This document shows, piece after piece, positions 9,061 to 16,737 of a stretch of 64,000 nt of DNA (within the stretch, counting starts at the first letter, position 1; the number at the start of each line of letters is the position of its first letter). Source of the DNA: Chloroflexota bacterium (lineage in GTDB: Bacteria > Chloroflexota > Anaerolineae > Promineifilales > Promineifilaceae); the NCBI GenBank assembly GCA_014584575.1, contig JACTMP010000045.1:1-64000 (forward strand), given 5' to 3'. A model generated the notes under the pieces. The model had not been told where the DNA came from and did no database searches. It was given only the letters and a program-made list of their open reading frames with translations. Position numbers and translations under genes: made by a program.

Positions 9061-10108
9061 TGATGCGGGCCATGAAGTGGCTGTCGGCCATACGGCCGTC
9101 GCCATAGGCGTGCAGTTTATGGGTGCCTTCAATCACAAAGCCGTACTTTTCATACAGGCGAATGGCGGGTGGGTTGTCGGTATTCACTTCCAGTTCAATG
9201 CGGCTGAGTTGCAGCCAGTCATCGGCCAGTTTAACCAGGGCGTTCACCAATTGGGAGCCAATGCCGCGCCCCCAGTAGGCCGGGTGTACCATCATGCCCA
9301 GACCGGCAGCATGGTGATGGCGCGGGTTTTGGCTCTGGTGCAGGGTGGCCATGCCCACGACACGGCCGTCTGCCTCGGCCACGTAACGATACAGACCGGG
9401 TGGTGCTTCTTTCAAGCGGTCGCGGGTGTGGCTGATTTCCTGGCTGGGTAGTTGCAGGGTGGTGCGCCCCACTTCGGGCAGGCGGAAGATGTGGTACAGG
9501 TCGTCCAGGTCGTCGGGGTAACGAGGCGGCCGGATAGTGGCGTGTGCAGGTTCGGGCTTTTTTAACGGCCGTGTAGAGGCGGGTAATGGCTGTGGTGGAT
9601 ACCATTCGGGGTGGCGCAGCCGGGCCATGACTTGCTCATCAAAGTAACGGCCGTCGCCAAACACCACCTTCTGCCGCACCCCTTCGGTTTCAAAGCCAAA
9701 TTTTTCATACAGGTGAATGGCGGCGGCGTTGTGGGTGTACACAGCCAGTTCCAGCCGCAGCAGGTTCAGCCAGCCGTCGGCCAGGTTGAGGGCGGCAGCC
9801 ATGAGGGCGCTGCCCACGCCCTGCCCCCAATGATCAGGATGCACCATCAGCCCCACTTTGCCGCTGTGCATCAGGCGAGGTCGCAGGTTTTGTTGCACGT
9901 TGATGGCGCCGATGACACGGCCGTTGAGTTCTGCCGCCAGCCGGTGATGCCCTGGTTTTGGTTCTTGAATCCACTTTTGGGTTTCGGCAAACTCCATGCT
10001 GGGTAGTTGCATCAGGTTCACGGCCACACGCGGGTCACTGACAATGGCGTATTGGTCGGCGGCGTCATCAGGGTGAAGTGGGCGGATGAGGAGATTGAGG
10101 TTGTTCAT
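9056..10108 (-). CDS. Double-domain GNAT N-acetyltransferase
   Basis: 350 residues consisting of two tandem GNAT folds (about 5-165 and 190-350), joined by a proline-rich linker. Each has the acetyl-CoA loop (HWGQGVGSAL and YWGRGIGSQL) and the LYEKFGF/LYEKYGF motif, so both sites could be active. The halves are clearly similar along their length, so this is a gene duplication and fusion. The closest family type is RimJ/RimL or SpeG-like; the acceptor amine is unknown. ATG start at 10108. Codons for NGR or DGR repeatedly coincide with the ACGGCCGT octamer. Confidence 0.9.
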   Translation of the reverse strand: MNNLNLLIRPLHPDDAADQYAIVSDPRVAVNLMQLPSMEFAETQKWIQEPKPGHHRLAAELNGRVIGAINVQQNLRPRLMHSGKVGLMVHPDHWGQGVGSALMAAALNLADGWLNLLRLELAVYTHNAAAIHLYEKFGFETEGVRQKVVFGDGRYFDEQVMARLRHPEWYPPQPLPASTRPLKKPEPAHATIRPPRYPDDLDDLYHIFRLPEVGRTTLQLPSQEISHTRDRLKEAPPGLYRYVAEADGRVVGMATLHQSQNPRHHHAAGLGMMVHPAYWGRGIGSQLVNALVKLADDWLQLSRIELEVNTDNPPAIRLYEKYGFVIEGTHKLHAYGDGRMADSHFMARIN

Positions 10109-10122
10109 GGGGCCTCGTTATT

Positions 10123-10166
10123 CGTGATGCGTGATACGTGATTTGGTCACGGGTCACGCATCACGG
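10123..10166. repeat. GTGATNCGTGA inverted/tandem repeat tract
   Basis: CGTGATGCGTGATACGTGA pairs with TCACGGGTCACGCATCACG across a short loop, between two minus-strand genes. The stop codon of the glutaminyl cyclase gene falls in the right arm. Confidence 0.75.
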
Positions 10167-11102
10167 CTCAATCGGGATAACTTGAATTTCGTACAAGACA
10201 GGCCAGCGTTTGCCGGTGACAAAGAGACGGCCGTTCACAGCATCATAGGCAATCCCGTTCAAGACGGCGTCAGAGTCGGCCAGCGTTTCCGGGGGGCGCA
10301 GGCCGGTCAGGTCTAGCCAGCCGGTGACTTGCCCGGTTTCTGGATTGATGCGGGCGATGCGGTCCGTTTGCCAGACGTTGGCCCACACTTCGTCATTGAT
10401 GTATTCCAGTTCGTTGAGTTGGCTGATGGGGGTATTGCCGTCCAACACCTGGACTTGCCCAATTTCGGCAAAGGTTTCGGGGTCGCGAAAAAAAAGGGTG
10501 CTGCTGCCGTCTGACATGATGAGTTGACGGCCGTCGTGTGTAATGCCCCATCCTTCTGTTTCATAGGAAAATTCGCCAATCTGCTCAAATGTCTCCCGAT
10601 TGTAAACGAAGGCAGTCTGTTCCTGCCAGGTAATCTGGATAATCTGATCATCCCACACGACGATGCCCTCGCCGAAGTAATTGGCCGGTAGTGAAATCAT
10701 TTGCTGCACGTCACCCGTCTCTGGGTTGACACGCCGCAGAGATGATTCGCCACGCAGCCCGGTACCTTCATAGAATTCGCCTTCAAACCAGACCAGTCCT
10801 TGTGTAAACGCAGTTGGGTCGTGGGGGTATTGGTTGACGATCTGGTAAGTGTAAACCGGGACATTGTTCACCGCTTCTTCCGGCACCGGATAGGCTTCGT
10901 TAACCATCGGAGGGCTGATGACGGCCGTGTAAGCATTAGCAGGATTAGCAGCGGTTGCCATTGCTGTGGACACGGCCGTCGTCGTGGGATTGGCCGGTGT
11001 GGTAACTACAGGCACGGCCGTTGTTTGTGGCGAGGTACAGGCGGTCAGGGTGACGGCCATTAGCAACAGTGCCAGGATGAGGACTCCATTTGTTCTTTGC
11101 AT
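10161..11102 (-). CDS. Glutaminyl-peptide cyclotransferase lipoprotein
   Basis: 313 residues. A hydrophobic signal ends in the lipobox LTAC (Cys22), so the mature protein is probably a surface lipoprotein. A low-complexity Thr/Ala/Val/Pro spacer (about 25-75) is followed by a beta-propeller domain of the plant/bacterial glutamine cyclotransferase family: YPHDPTAFTQGLVW, GTGLRGESSLRRV, ETEGWGITHDG, LNELEYINDEVWANVWQTD, LNGIAYD and FVTGKRWPVLYEI. The family converts N-terminal glutamine to pyroglutamate. Several TAV tripeptides in the spacer come from ACGGCCGT octamers. ATG start at 11102; divergent from the Lrp-type regulator. Confidence 0.92.
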   Translation of the reverse strand: MQRTNGVLILALLLMAVTLTACTSPQTTAVPVVTTPANPTTTAVSTAMATAANPANAYTAVISPPMVNEAYPVPEEAVNNVPVYTYQIVNQYPHDPTAFTQGLVWFEGEFYEGTGLRGESSLRRVNPETGDVQQMISLPANYFGEGIVVWDDQIIQITWQEQTAFVYNRETFEQIGEFSYETEGWGITHDGRQLIMSDGSSTLFFRDPETFAEIGQVQVLDGNTPISQLNELEYINDEVWANVWQTDRIARINPETGQVTGWLDLTGLRPPETLADSDAVLNGIAYDAVNGRLFVTGKRWPVLYEIQVIPIEP

Positions 11103-11192
11103 ATGGCTTGATGATCCTTTTGTGCAAAACGGCCGTTATTTTAGCGGTGTTGTGGCGATTCTAAAACATCCTCCTTATTCTCTCAGGTCAAC

Positions 11193-11209
11193 GTTGCCGA
11201 TTCGGCAAC
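11193..11209. promoter_or_regulatory. Candidate operator palindrome
   Basis: GTTGCCGATTCGGCAAC is a 17-bp perfect dyad (8-bp arms, one central base) in the divergent region just upstream of the Lrp/AsnC promoter. Position and symmetry suggest a regulator binding site, possibly autoregulatory; this is inference. Confidence 0.5.
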
Positions 11210-11224
11210 ATTGATAACTTTCAT

Positions 11225-11252
11225 TTGCCGTTATTTTGCCTATGGATATACT
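11225..11252 (+). promoter_or_regulatory. Candidate promoter of the Lrp/AsnC regulator gene
   Basis: TTGCCG and TATACT spaced by 16 bp, with the -10 ending 43 bases before the ATG at 11296. Confidence 0.5.
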
Positions 11253-11295
11253 TTTCCCTGGAAATAACCTCTAACTGACCCACTTCAACAACGGC

Positions 11296-11763
11296 ATGGA
11301 CACGATAGATGCCCTGGATTATGACATTATGGCGTTATTGGCAGCAGACGGCCGTATGCCCTGCGCGGAAATATCACGCCGCCTGAACCAGCCGGCACGC
11401 ACTATTCGCTACCGGCTGGACAGGCTGTTAGCCAACCAGGTGGTTCAGGTACGTCCGGTAGTGAATCCGGCGGCCTTTGGTTACACCATCCTGGCGGATG
11501 TGTTGATTGAAACAGAGGTGGGGCGGGTATGGGAAGTGGCCACGGCCGTGTCCCAACTGGATGAGGTCAGCTACGTGGCCTGCGCCACCGGCGACCGGGA
11601 TGTCAGCATCCAGGTATTGGCGCAAAGTGTAGACGCCCTCTACCAGTTTGTCACCGACCGCTTACACACCATCCCCGGTGTGCGCCGTACCCAAACCATC
11701 CTACTCCCCATCAAACTGAAAGATGTTTACCAATGGCAGCCCCCAAACCCATACACTGCCTGA
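11296..11763 (+). CDS. Lrp/AsnC-family transcriptional regulator
   Basis: 155 residues, the standard length. An N-terminal helix-turn-helix opens with the characteristic ALDYDIMALLAADGRMPCAEISRRL and RTIRYRLDRLLA (about 5-55), followed by the RAM/ligand-binding domain (about 65-150, including VSYVACATGDRDVSIQVLA). Members sense amino acids and act as feast/famine regulators. It is divergent from the glutaminyl cyclase gene and precedes the polyamine-type ABC transporter, but a 350-bp repeat-rich gap separates it from that operon, so control of the transporter is only a possibility. Confidence 0.93.
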   Translation: MDTIDALDYDIMALLAADGRMPCAEISRRLNQPARTIRYRLDRLLANQVVQVRPVVNPAAFGYTILADVLIETEVGRVWEVATAVSQLDEVSYVACATGDRDVSIQVLAQSVDALYQFVTDRLHTIPGVRRTQTILLPIKLKDVYQWQPPNPYTA

Positions 11764-11770
11764 TAATCAC

Positions 11771-11966
11771 GTTTGTCGTAGGCGATTATGAACCTTAACT
11801 TTTTAATTCGGTAATAAGCACCTGTCATTCCGAGCGAAGTCTTCGGAGCGAGGAATCCCTACGCCTCGATTATTCCGGGTGAATGGGATTCCTCGGAAGA
11901 CCTCGGAATGACATTTCGTGGATTGCCGATTTATTGCGTTAACTTTTATTATCGCCTACGACAAAC
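11771..11966. repeat. Nested repeat: family A copy 2 inside a family C inverted repeat
   Basis: Outer arms GTTTGTCGTAGGCGATTAT (11771-11789) and its near-perfect complement (11948-11966) belong to repeat family C, found also around ilvB. Inside, at 11823-11913, is the 91-bp family A palindrome (TGTCATTCCG...CGGAATGACA). The arrangement looks like one repeat inserted in another. No gene is seen in this gap. Confidence 0.8.
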
Positions 11967-12024
11967 GAGAAATGAAGGAGGAAACTGCCTATTGAAGCGA
12001 TGGATACGATCATAAAATCTCTAA

Positions 12025-12075
12025 ACGGAGGGGAGGCTTTAGCCGACAATGGGTCGGCTAAAGCCTCCCCTCCGT
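12025..12075. repeat. Perfect 22-bp hairpin, REP-like
   Basis: A 22-bp perfect stem with a 7-base loop lies 36 bases before the binding-protein start. Each arm contains GGCTTTAGCC (or its complement) next to GGAG/CTCC, the same signature as the REP palindromes around the RAYT gene at 19.3-20.4 kb. There is no T-run, so a simple terminator is unlikely. Confidence 0.75.
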
Positions 12076-12110
12076 AAACTACAAAGATCATTTAGTTGGA
12101 GGAAAAAGAA

Positions 12111-13286
12111 ATGAAGAGCAAATGGTTGGTTACGTTGATGATGTTGTTGGTTATTTTTCTGGCTGCTTGCAGCAGCGGCTCAGACAGTGAAGGCCCGGCG
12201 ATGATGGAAGAAATTGGCGAAGGTGAAGGGCGGGTAGACATTATTGCCTGGGCCGGCTACATTGAGCGAGGGGCCACAGTGCCAGAATTTGACTGGGTGA
12301 CGGACTTTGAAAACGAAACAGGCTGCAAAGTTAACGTGAAAGTAGCGGCTACTTCGGATGAGATGGTGGCGTTGATGAACGAGGGTGGATTTGACCTGGT
12401 GACAGCTTCCGGTGACGCCAGCCTGCGCCTGATCTCCGGCGGCAAAGTGCAACCCATCAATACTGAATTGATTGACGCCTGGGACACGATTGAACCCAAA
12501 TTGCAAAATGCGGAATGGCACACGGTAGATGGTGTGCATTATGGTGTACCTTACCAGTGGGGTTCTAACGTCCTCATGTACAATACCGATGCCTTTGGTG
12601 GGCAAACCCCCGATAGCTGGAATGTGGTTTTTGAAGAGATGACGCTGGCGGATGGGCAGTCGAACAAAGGACGCATCCAGGCGTTTGATGGCCCCATTTA
12701 CATTGCGGATGCGGCGTTGTATCTGATGGCGCACCAGCCCGAACTGGGCATTATAGACCCTTATGAATTGAATCGCGACCAATTCAATGCCGCTCTGGAT
12801 CTGCTGCGGCAGCAGCGGACGCTGGTCGGCCGTTACTGGCATGACGCTTTTATCCAGATGGACGACTTCACCAACGAGGGTGTGGTCGCTTCCGGCTCCT
12901 GGCCGTTCCAGGTGAACCTGTTGCAGGCGGGCGGCGCGCCCATTGGCAGCGTCATCCCCCAAGAAGGGGCGACGGGTTGGGCAGACACGACCATGATGCA
13001 CACCAACGCGCCCCATCCCAACTGCGCTTATCTATGGCTAAACCATTCCATCAACCCCAAGTTGCAAGGCGATCTGGCGGCCTGGTTTGGCTCGGTGCCA
13101 TCGGTACCGTCGGCCTGTAATGGCAATGAACTGTTGGGGCCTGATGGCTGCAAGACGAACGGTATTGATAACTTCGACAAGATCAGCTTCTGGAAAACGC
13201 CAACCGCTACATGCGATTCGCAAACAGAATGCGTCCCTTACCATGAGTGGGTGACGAATTATGTGGCCGTGATTGGCGGGCGTTAA
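12111..13286 (+). CDS. Polyamine-type ABC transporter substrate-binding lipoprotein
   Basis: 391 residues. The signal ends in the lipobox LAAC (Cys20), giving a lipid-anchored extracellular binding protein. The mature part resembles the PotD/YdcS class: VDIIAWAGYIERG, DWVTDFENETGCKVNVK, FDLVTASGDASLRLI, GVPYQWGSNVLMYNTDAF. It has an unusual cysteine-containing C-terminus. The ATG at 12111 is chosen because GGAGG ends nine bases before it; an in-frame TTG at 12096 would put the ribosome site inside the gene. It is the first gene of a four-gene transporter operon (binding protein, ATPase, two permeases). Polyamine specificity is inferred from the family. No ACGGCCGT octamer was seen in it. Confidence 0.92.
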   Translation: MKSKWLVTLMMLLVIFLAACSSGSDSEGPAMMEEIGEGEGRVDIIAWAGYIERGATVPEFDWVTDFENETGCKVNVKVAATSDEMVALMNEGGFDLVTASGDASLRLISGGKVQPINTELIDAWDTIEPKLQNAEWHTVDGVHYGVPYQWGSNVLMYNTDAFGGQTPDSWNVVFEEMTLADGQSNKGRIQAFDGPIYIADAALYLMAHQPELGIIDPYELNRDQFNAALDLLRQQRTLVGRYWHDAFIQMDDFTNEGVVASGSWPFQVNLLQAGGAPIGSVIPQEGATGWADTTMMHTNAPHPNCAYLWLNHSINPKLQGDLAAWFGSVPSVPSACNGNELLGPDGCKTNGIDNFDKISFWKTPTATCDSQTECVPYHEWVTNYVAVIGGR

Positions 13287-13295
13287 TTAAAGAGT

Positions 13296-13367
13296 GGTAA
13301 TCGGTAATCGGTGTTCGGTAATCGGTGGGCAGTACCGATTACCGATGACTGATTACCGATTACCGGT
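13296..13367. repeat. GGTAATC repeat tract
   Basis: Tandem GGTAATC units followed by their complements (ACCGATT), able to form a long hairpin between binding-protein and ATPase genes of one operon. Related tracts occur at 31.4 and 45.2 kb. Confidence 0.8.
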
Positions 13368-13376
13368 TGCAGAGTA

Positions 13377-14420
13377 GTGGAAACAGATACAGGCTTAGCT
13401 ATTGAATTTAAGAACGTCAGCCGCCATTTTGGCGAGGTGCGGGCGGTGGATGACGTGAGTTTTGTGGTGCGGGACGGCGCGTTTTTTACGTTGTTGGGGC
13501 CGTCGGGGTCGGGCAAGACGACGTGCCTGCGCATGATTGCCGGCTTTGAGCAGCCAACGGCGGGACAGATTATGTTGTACGGCCGTGACGTAACCAACCT
13601 GCCCGCCTATGACCGTGAAGTGAACACCGTATTTCAGGATTACGCCCTGTTCCCACACATGACGGTGGGCGATAACATCGGCTATGGGCTGATGGTGCGC
13701 AAAGTGGCGAAGCCGGAGCGGGCGAAACGGGTAGCGGAGATGCTGGAACTGGTGCGGCTGCCGGGCATGGAACGGCGCAAGCCGTCACAGCTATCCGGCG
13801 GGCAGCGGCAGCGGGTGGCTCTGGCGCGGGCGCTGATCAACCATCCCAAAGTGCTGCTGCTGGATGAGCCGCTGGGGGCGCTGGATTTGAAACTACGCCA
13901 GCAGATGCAGGTGGAGTTGAAGGCGATTCAGCATGAAGTGGGCATCACCTTTATTTTTGTGACCCATGATCAGGAAGAGGCACTGACGATGAGTGACCGC
14001 ATTGCCGTGTTTGACATGGGCCAGATTGTGCAGATTGGCTCGCCGTCGGAACTGTATGAACGGCCGCGCACGCGCTTTGTGGCCGGGTTTGTGGGCACAT
14101 CGAACATATTGAGCGGGGAGACGGCCGTGTCCATCACCGGCTCGCCCCAACCCTTTTCGGTGCGCCCGGAGAAGATTCGGCTGGCGGCGGCCGATGCGGC
14201 GTTGCCCGCTAATCACTGCATGGCGGATGGTGTGCTGAAGGACATGGTGTATGTGGGCATGCACACCCGCTATACGGTGACGCTGCCTTCCGGCGAGGAG
14301 ATGGTGGTGGTGCAGCAGAATATGGATGTGACGCCGCAGAATGGCACGGCCGTGCCCGGACAACCGGTGCGGCTGGTGTGGCCGGGCGCGGCGAATAATG
14401 TGTTAGAAGATGGAGATTAG
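13377..14420 (+). CDS. ABC transporter ATP-binding protein (PotA-like)
   Basis: 347 residues. Walker A GPSGSGKTT (41-49), Q-loop FQDYALFPHM, signature LSGGQRQR (139-146), Walker B VLLLDEPLGALD (159-170), H-loop THDQEEA (His197), then a C-terminal TOBE domain (about 240-340) with SVRPEKIRL. This matches the CUT1/polyamine/iron importer class of ATPases. It powers uptake with the permeases encoded next. The start is a GTG at 13377, just after the GGTAATC repeat; no strong ribosome site is seen, so translational coupling or the GTG may need checking. Confidence 0.95.
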   Translation: METDTGLAIEFKNVSRHFGEVRAVDDVSFVVRDGAFFTLLGPSGSGKTTCLRMIAGFEQPTAGQIMLYGRDVTNLPAYDREVNTVFQDYALFPHMTVGDNIGYGLMVRKVAKPERAKRVAEMLELVRLPGMERRKPSQLSGGQRQRVALARALINHPKVLLLDEPLGALDLKLRQQMQVELKAIQHEVGITFIFVTHDQEEALTMSDRIAVFDMGQIVQIGSPSELYERPRTRFVAGFVGTSNILSGETAVSITGSPQPFSVRPEKIRLAAADAALPANHCMADGVLKDMVYVGMHTRYTVTLPSGEEMVVVQQNMDVTPQNGTAVPGQPVRLVWPGAANNVLEDGD

Positions 14421-14472
14421 GAGATTGGGAGATTGAGAGATTGGAATCTCCTAATCTCTCAATCTCCCAATC
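14412..14472. repeat. GATTGGGAGATTGAGAG repeat tract (family D)
   Basis: Direct repeats of GGAGATT/GAGATTG followed by their complements, forming a long hairpin between ATPase and permease genes; the ATPase stop codon lies in its left arm. The same family occurs at 30.75-30.9, 36.5, 43.5, 49.1 and 55.75 kb. Confidence 0.8.
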
Positions 14473-14484
14473 ACTCATTATCAA

Positions 14485-15426
14485 ATGAGTACAACCATAC
14501 CTACTCAGAACAAACCCTCCATTTGGCGGCGCATTTCTACGGCGCTGCATAACCATCCGGGGTGGTTCTTGCTGCTGCTGCTGGGGCTGCCACTGGCGTG
14601 GATGCTGGTTGTGTATATCGGCTCGCTGGTGGGGCTGCTGATTCAGTCGTTTTTTTATCTGGATGGGTTCACGGGGCAGGTGGTGCGCCAGTTGACGCTG
14701 CGGACGTATGGCGACCTGTTTACGCGGGCGCACATGGAGATTTTTGGCCGCACCGTGGCCATGGCGGCAGCGGTGACGGCCGGGGCGGCGTTGATGGCTT
14801 TCCCATTGGCGTATTACACGGTGCGGTATGCTTCGCACCGGCTGCGGGCGATTTTGTATTTGCTGATTTTGCTGCCGCTGTGGTCGTCTTACATTATCCG
14901 CGTTTATTCGTGGAAGTTGATATTGGCGAAGGAGGGGATTATCAGTTGGTTCGTGGGGCAGTTGGGGCTAACGGCCGTGCTCGATTGGGTACTACAACTG
15001 CCGGTGATTGGTGGCCCGTCGCTCTCCATTTCGTCGTTGGGGCTGTTTTTTGTCTTCATGTATATCTGGCTGCCATACATGATTTTGCCGATTATGGCCT
15101 CGTTGGAACGGGTGCCGCGTTCGTTGGGGGAGGCGAGTGGTGATTTGGGGGCACGGCCGTCCACGACCTTTCGCTATGTCACCCTGCCCCTGGCCTTTCC
15201 GGGGGTGGTCGCCGGTTCCATCTTCACCTTCTCATTGACGTTGGGCGACTACATCATCCCCTCGGTCATTGGCGATTCCAGCCCGTTTATTGGCATGACG
15301 GTCTACAGCTACCAGGGCACGTCGGGCAATATCCCCCTGGCGGCGGCTTTTACGGTATTGCCGATTATGGTAATGGCGCTTTATTTGCTGGTAGCGCGCC
15401 GACTGGGGGCGTTTGAGGCGTTGTAA
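14485..15426 (+). CDS. ABC transporter permease (PotB-like)
   Basis: 313 residues with about six membrane helices and a cytoplasmic N-terminal extension. The EAA loop that contacts the ATPase is visible as EASGDLGARPSTTFRYVTLPLAFPG (abbreviated: EASGDLGA...LPLAFPG, about 210-235). This is the PotB/CysT class inner-membrane subunit of the importer. It follows the ATPase gene and precedes the second permease by 28 bases. Confidence 0.94.
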   Translation: MSTTIPTQNKPSIWRRISTALHNHPGWFLLLLLGLPLAWMLVVYIGSLVGLLIQSFFYLDGFTGQVVRQLTLRTYGDLFTRAHMEIFGRTVAMAAAVTAGAALMAFPLAYYTVRYASHRLRAILYLLILLPLWSSYIIRVYSWKLILAKEGIISWFVGQLGLTAVLDWVLQLPVIGGPSLSISSLGLFFVFMYIWLPYMILPIMASLERVPRSLGEASGDLGARPSTTFRYVTLPLAFPGVVAGSIFTFSLTLGDYIIPSVIGDSSPFIGMTVYSYQGTSGNIPLAAAFTVLPIMVMALYLLVARRLGAFEAL

Positions 15427-15454
15427 AGAGGTAATTGAGTAATGGGGATTTTTG

Positions 15455-16258
15455 ATGCGCGGAAAGGGTAATGTGAATCGTTCTCCGGTGGGGTTGACGG
15501 TGGCGGCGGCCGGGGTGCTGCTGTTTTTGCATTTCCCCTTTTTCATCGTCATGCTCTATGCCTTCACGACGGACGAGACCACCTTCACCTTCCCGCCGCC
15601 AGGGTTGACGACGCGCTGGTTTGGCGTGGCCATGAACCGGGCGGATTTGTGGGACGCGCTCTTTTTGTCGTTGAAGGTGGCGATGATTGCTACGGCCGTA
15701 GCCCTGGTATTAGGCACATTGGCGGCAGCGGCGGTGTACCGCAGCCGCTTTTTTGGCCGCGAAGCCATCTCCTTTTTGCTCATTTTGCCCATTGCCTTGC
15801 CGGGCATTGTCACCGGCATTGCTTTGCGTTCCATGATGGGGTTGACCAACATTCCCTTTAGCTTCTGGACAATTGTGATCGGGCACGCTACGTTTTGTGT
15901 GGTGGTGGTGTATAACAACGCCATTGCCCGCTTCCGGCGCACGGGACGGTCACAGTTGGAGGCGTCGGCCGATTTGGGGGCAGATGGCTTTCAGACGTTC
16001 CGCTATGTGGTGCTGCCCAATCTGGCGACGGCGTTGGTGGCGGGGGGGATGCTGGCCTTTGCCCTCTCGTTTGACGAAGTGATTGTGACCACGTTTACGG
16101 CCGGGCAGCAGTCCACACTGCCCATCTGGATATTTAGCCAGCTCACCCGCCCACGTGACCGGCCGGTGACAAATGTGGTGGCGTTTTTGGTGGTGACGAT
16201 CACGGCCGTGCCCATCCTCCTGGCCCACTACATGACTCAGGATGCGCGGGATAGTTGA
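15455..16258 (+). CDS. ABC transporter permease (PotC-like)
   Basis: 267 residues with about six membrane helices; EAA loop [20 protein letters not shown] near residue 170. This is the PotC-type partner of the preceding permease and completes the transporter. The ATG at 15455 has GGGGA about seven bases upstream; a TTG immediately before it (15452) is not preferred. Confidence 0.93.
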   Translation: MRGKGNVNRSPVGLTVAAAGVLLFLHFPFFIVMLYAFTTDETTFTFPPPGLTTRWFGVAMNRADLWDALFLSLKVAMIATAVALVLGTLAAAAVYRSRFFGREAISFLLILPIALPGIVTGIALRSMMGLTNIPFSFWTIVIGHATFCVVVVYNNAIARFRRTGRSQLEASADLGADGFQTFRYVVLPNLATALVAGGMLAFALSFDEVIVTTFTAGQQSTLPIWIFSQLTRPRDRPVTNVVAFLVVTITAVPILLAHYMTQDARDS

Positions 16259-16372
16259 CAATGCAAAAGGAAATGCGGGAATAGGGGCGGGCACGGCCGT
16301 TGGCTTCAGATAGTCAAACGACGGCGAAGCAGATAACATGGGTAGCAGTAATTGAATACCCAGGAGAGAAAA

Positions 16373-16699
16373 ATGGCAGCGCTCAAACCAACGGCCGTGA
16401 CCGCCGATAAAAACCAACGATTACTCATCATTCAGTGGGACGATGGGCACACCAGTCGCCTGTCCTATGCCGGGCTGCGCGCCAACTGCCCTTGTGTGGA
16501 GTGCAAAGGTGGGCATCTCTATATGGGTACGCCGCCCGATCTGGCATTGATGCGTGACACGCCAAACGAAACGGTCACGATTGAGCAGATTCAAGCAGTG
16601 GGCGCTTATGCGTTGCAATTTCAATGGAGTGATGGGCATTACACCGGCATTTACACCTGGGGCTATCTGCGCCAGGCCGACCCGGAATCCCCTGACTGA
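16373..16699 (+). CDS. DUF971 (GBBH-like N-terminal domain) protein
   Basis: 108 residues. The DUF971 pattern is clear: LLIIQWDDGHTSRLSYAGLR, a CPCVEC cysteine cluster, and a C-terminal GAYALQFQWSDGHYTGIYTWGYLR. The domain is shared with the N-terminus of gamma-butyrobetaine hydroxylase and is linked in some bacteria to iron-sulfur protein assembly; the role here is not established. The ATG at 16373 follows AGGAGAG by six bases; the upstream TTG at 16352 would place that ribosome site inside the gene. Confidence 0.88.
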   Translation: MAALKPTAVTADKNQRLLIIQWDDGHTSRLSYAGLRANCPCVECKGGHLYMGTPPDLALMRDTPNETVTIEQIQAVGAYALQFQWSDGHYTGIYTWGYLRQADPESPD

Positions 16700-16737
16700 C
16701 CGGTGGTATTCATATCAGGGTATGGCATAATCGGCAC

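Noticed and set aside
12025-12075. Hairpin read as a rho-independent terminator
   Set aside because: No T-run on either strand, and its sequence matches the REP signature instead.
12096-13286. TTG start for the binding-protein gene
   Set aside because: It would translate the ribosome site itself; the ATG at 12111 gives a clean lipoprotein signal.
13296-13367. CRISPR array
   Set aside because: Repeats are short tandem units with inverted copies and no unique spacers; no cas genes are present.
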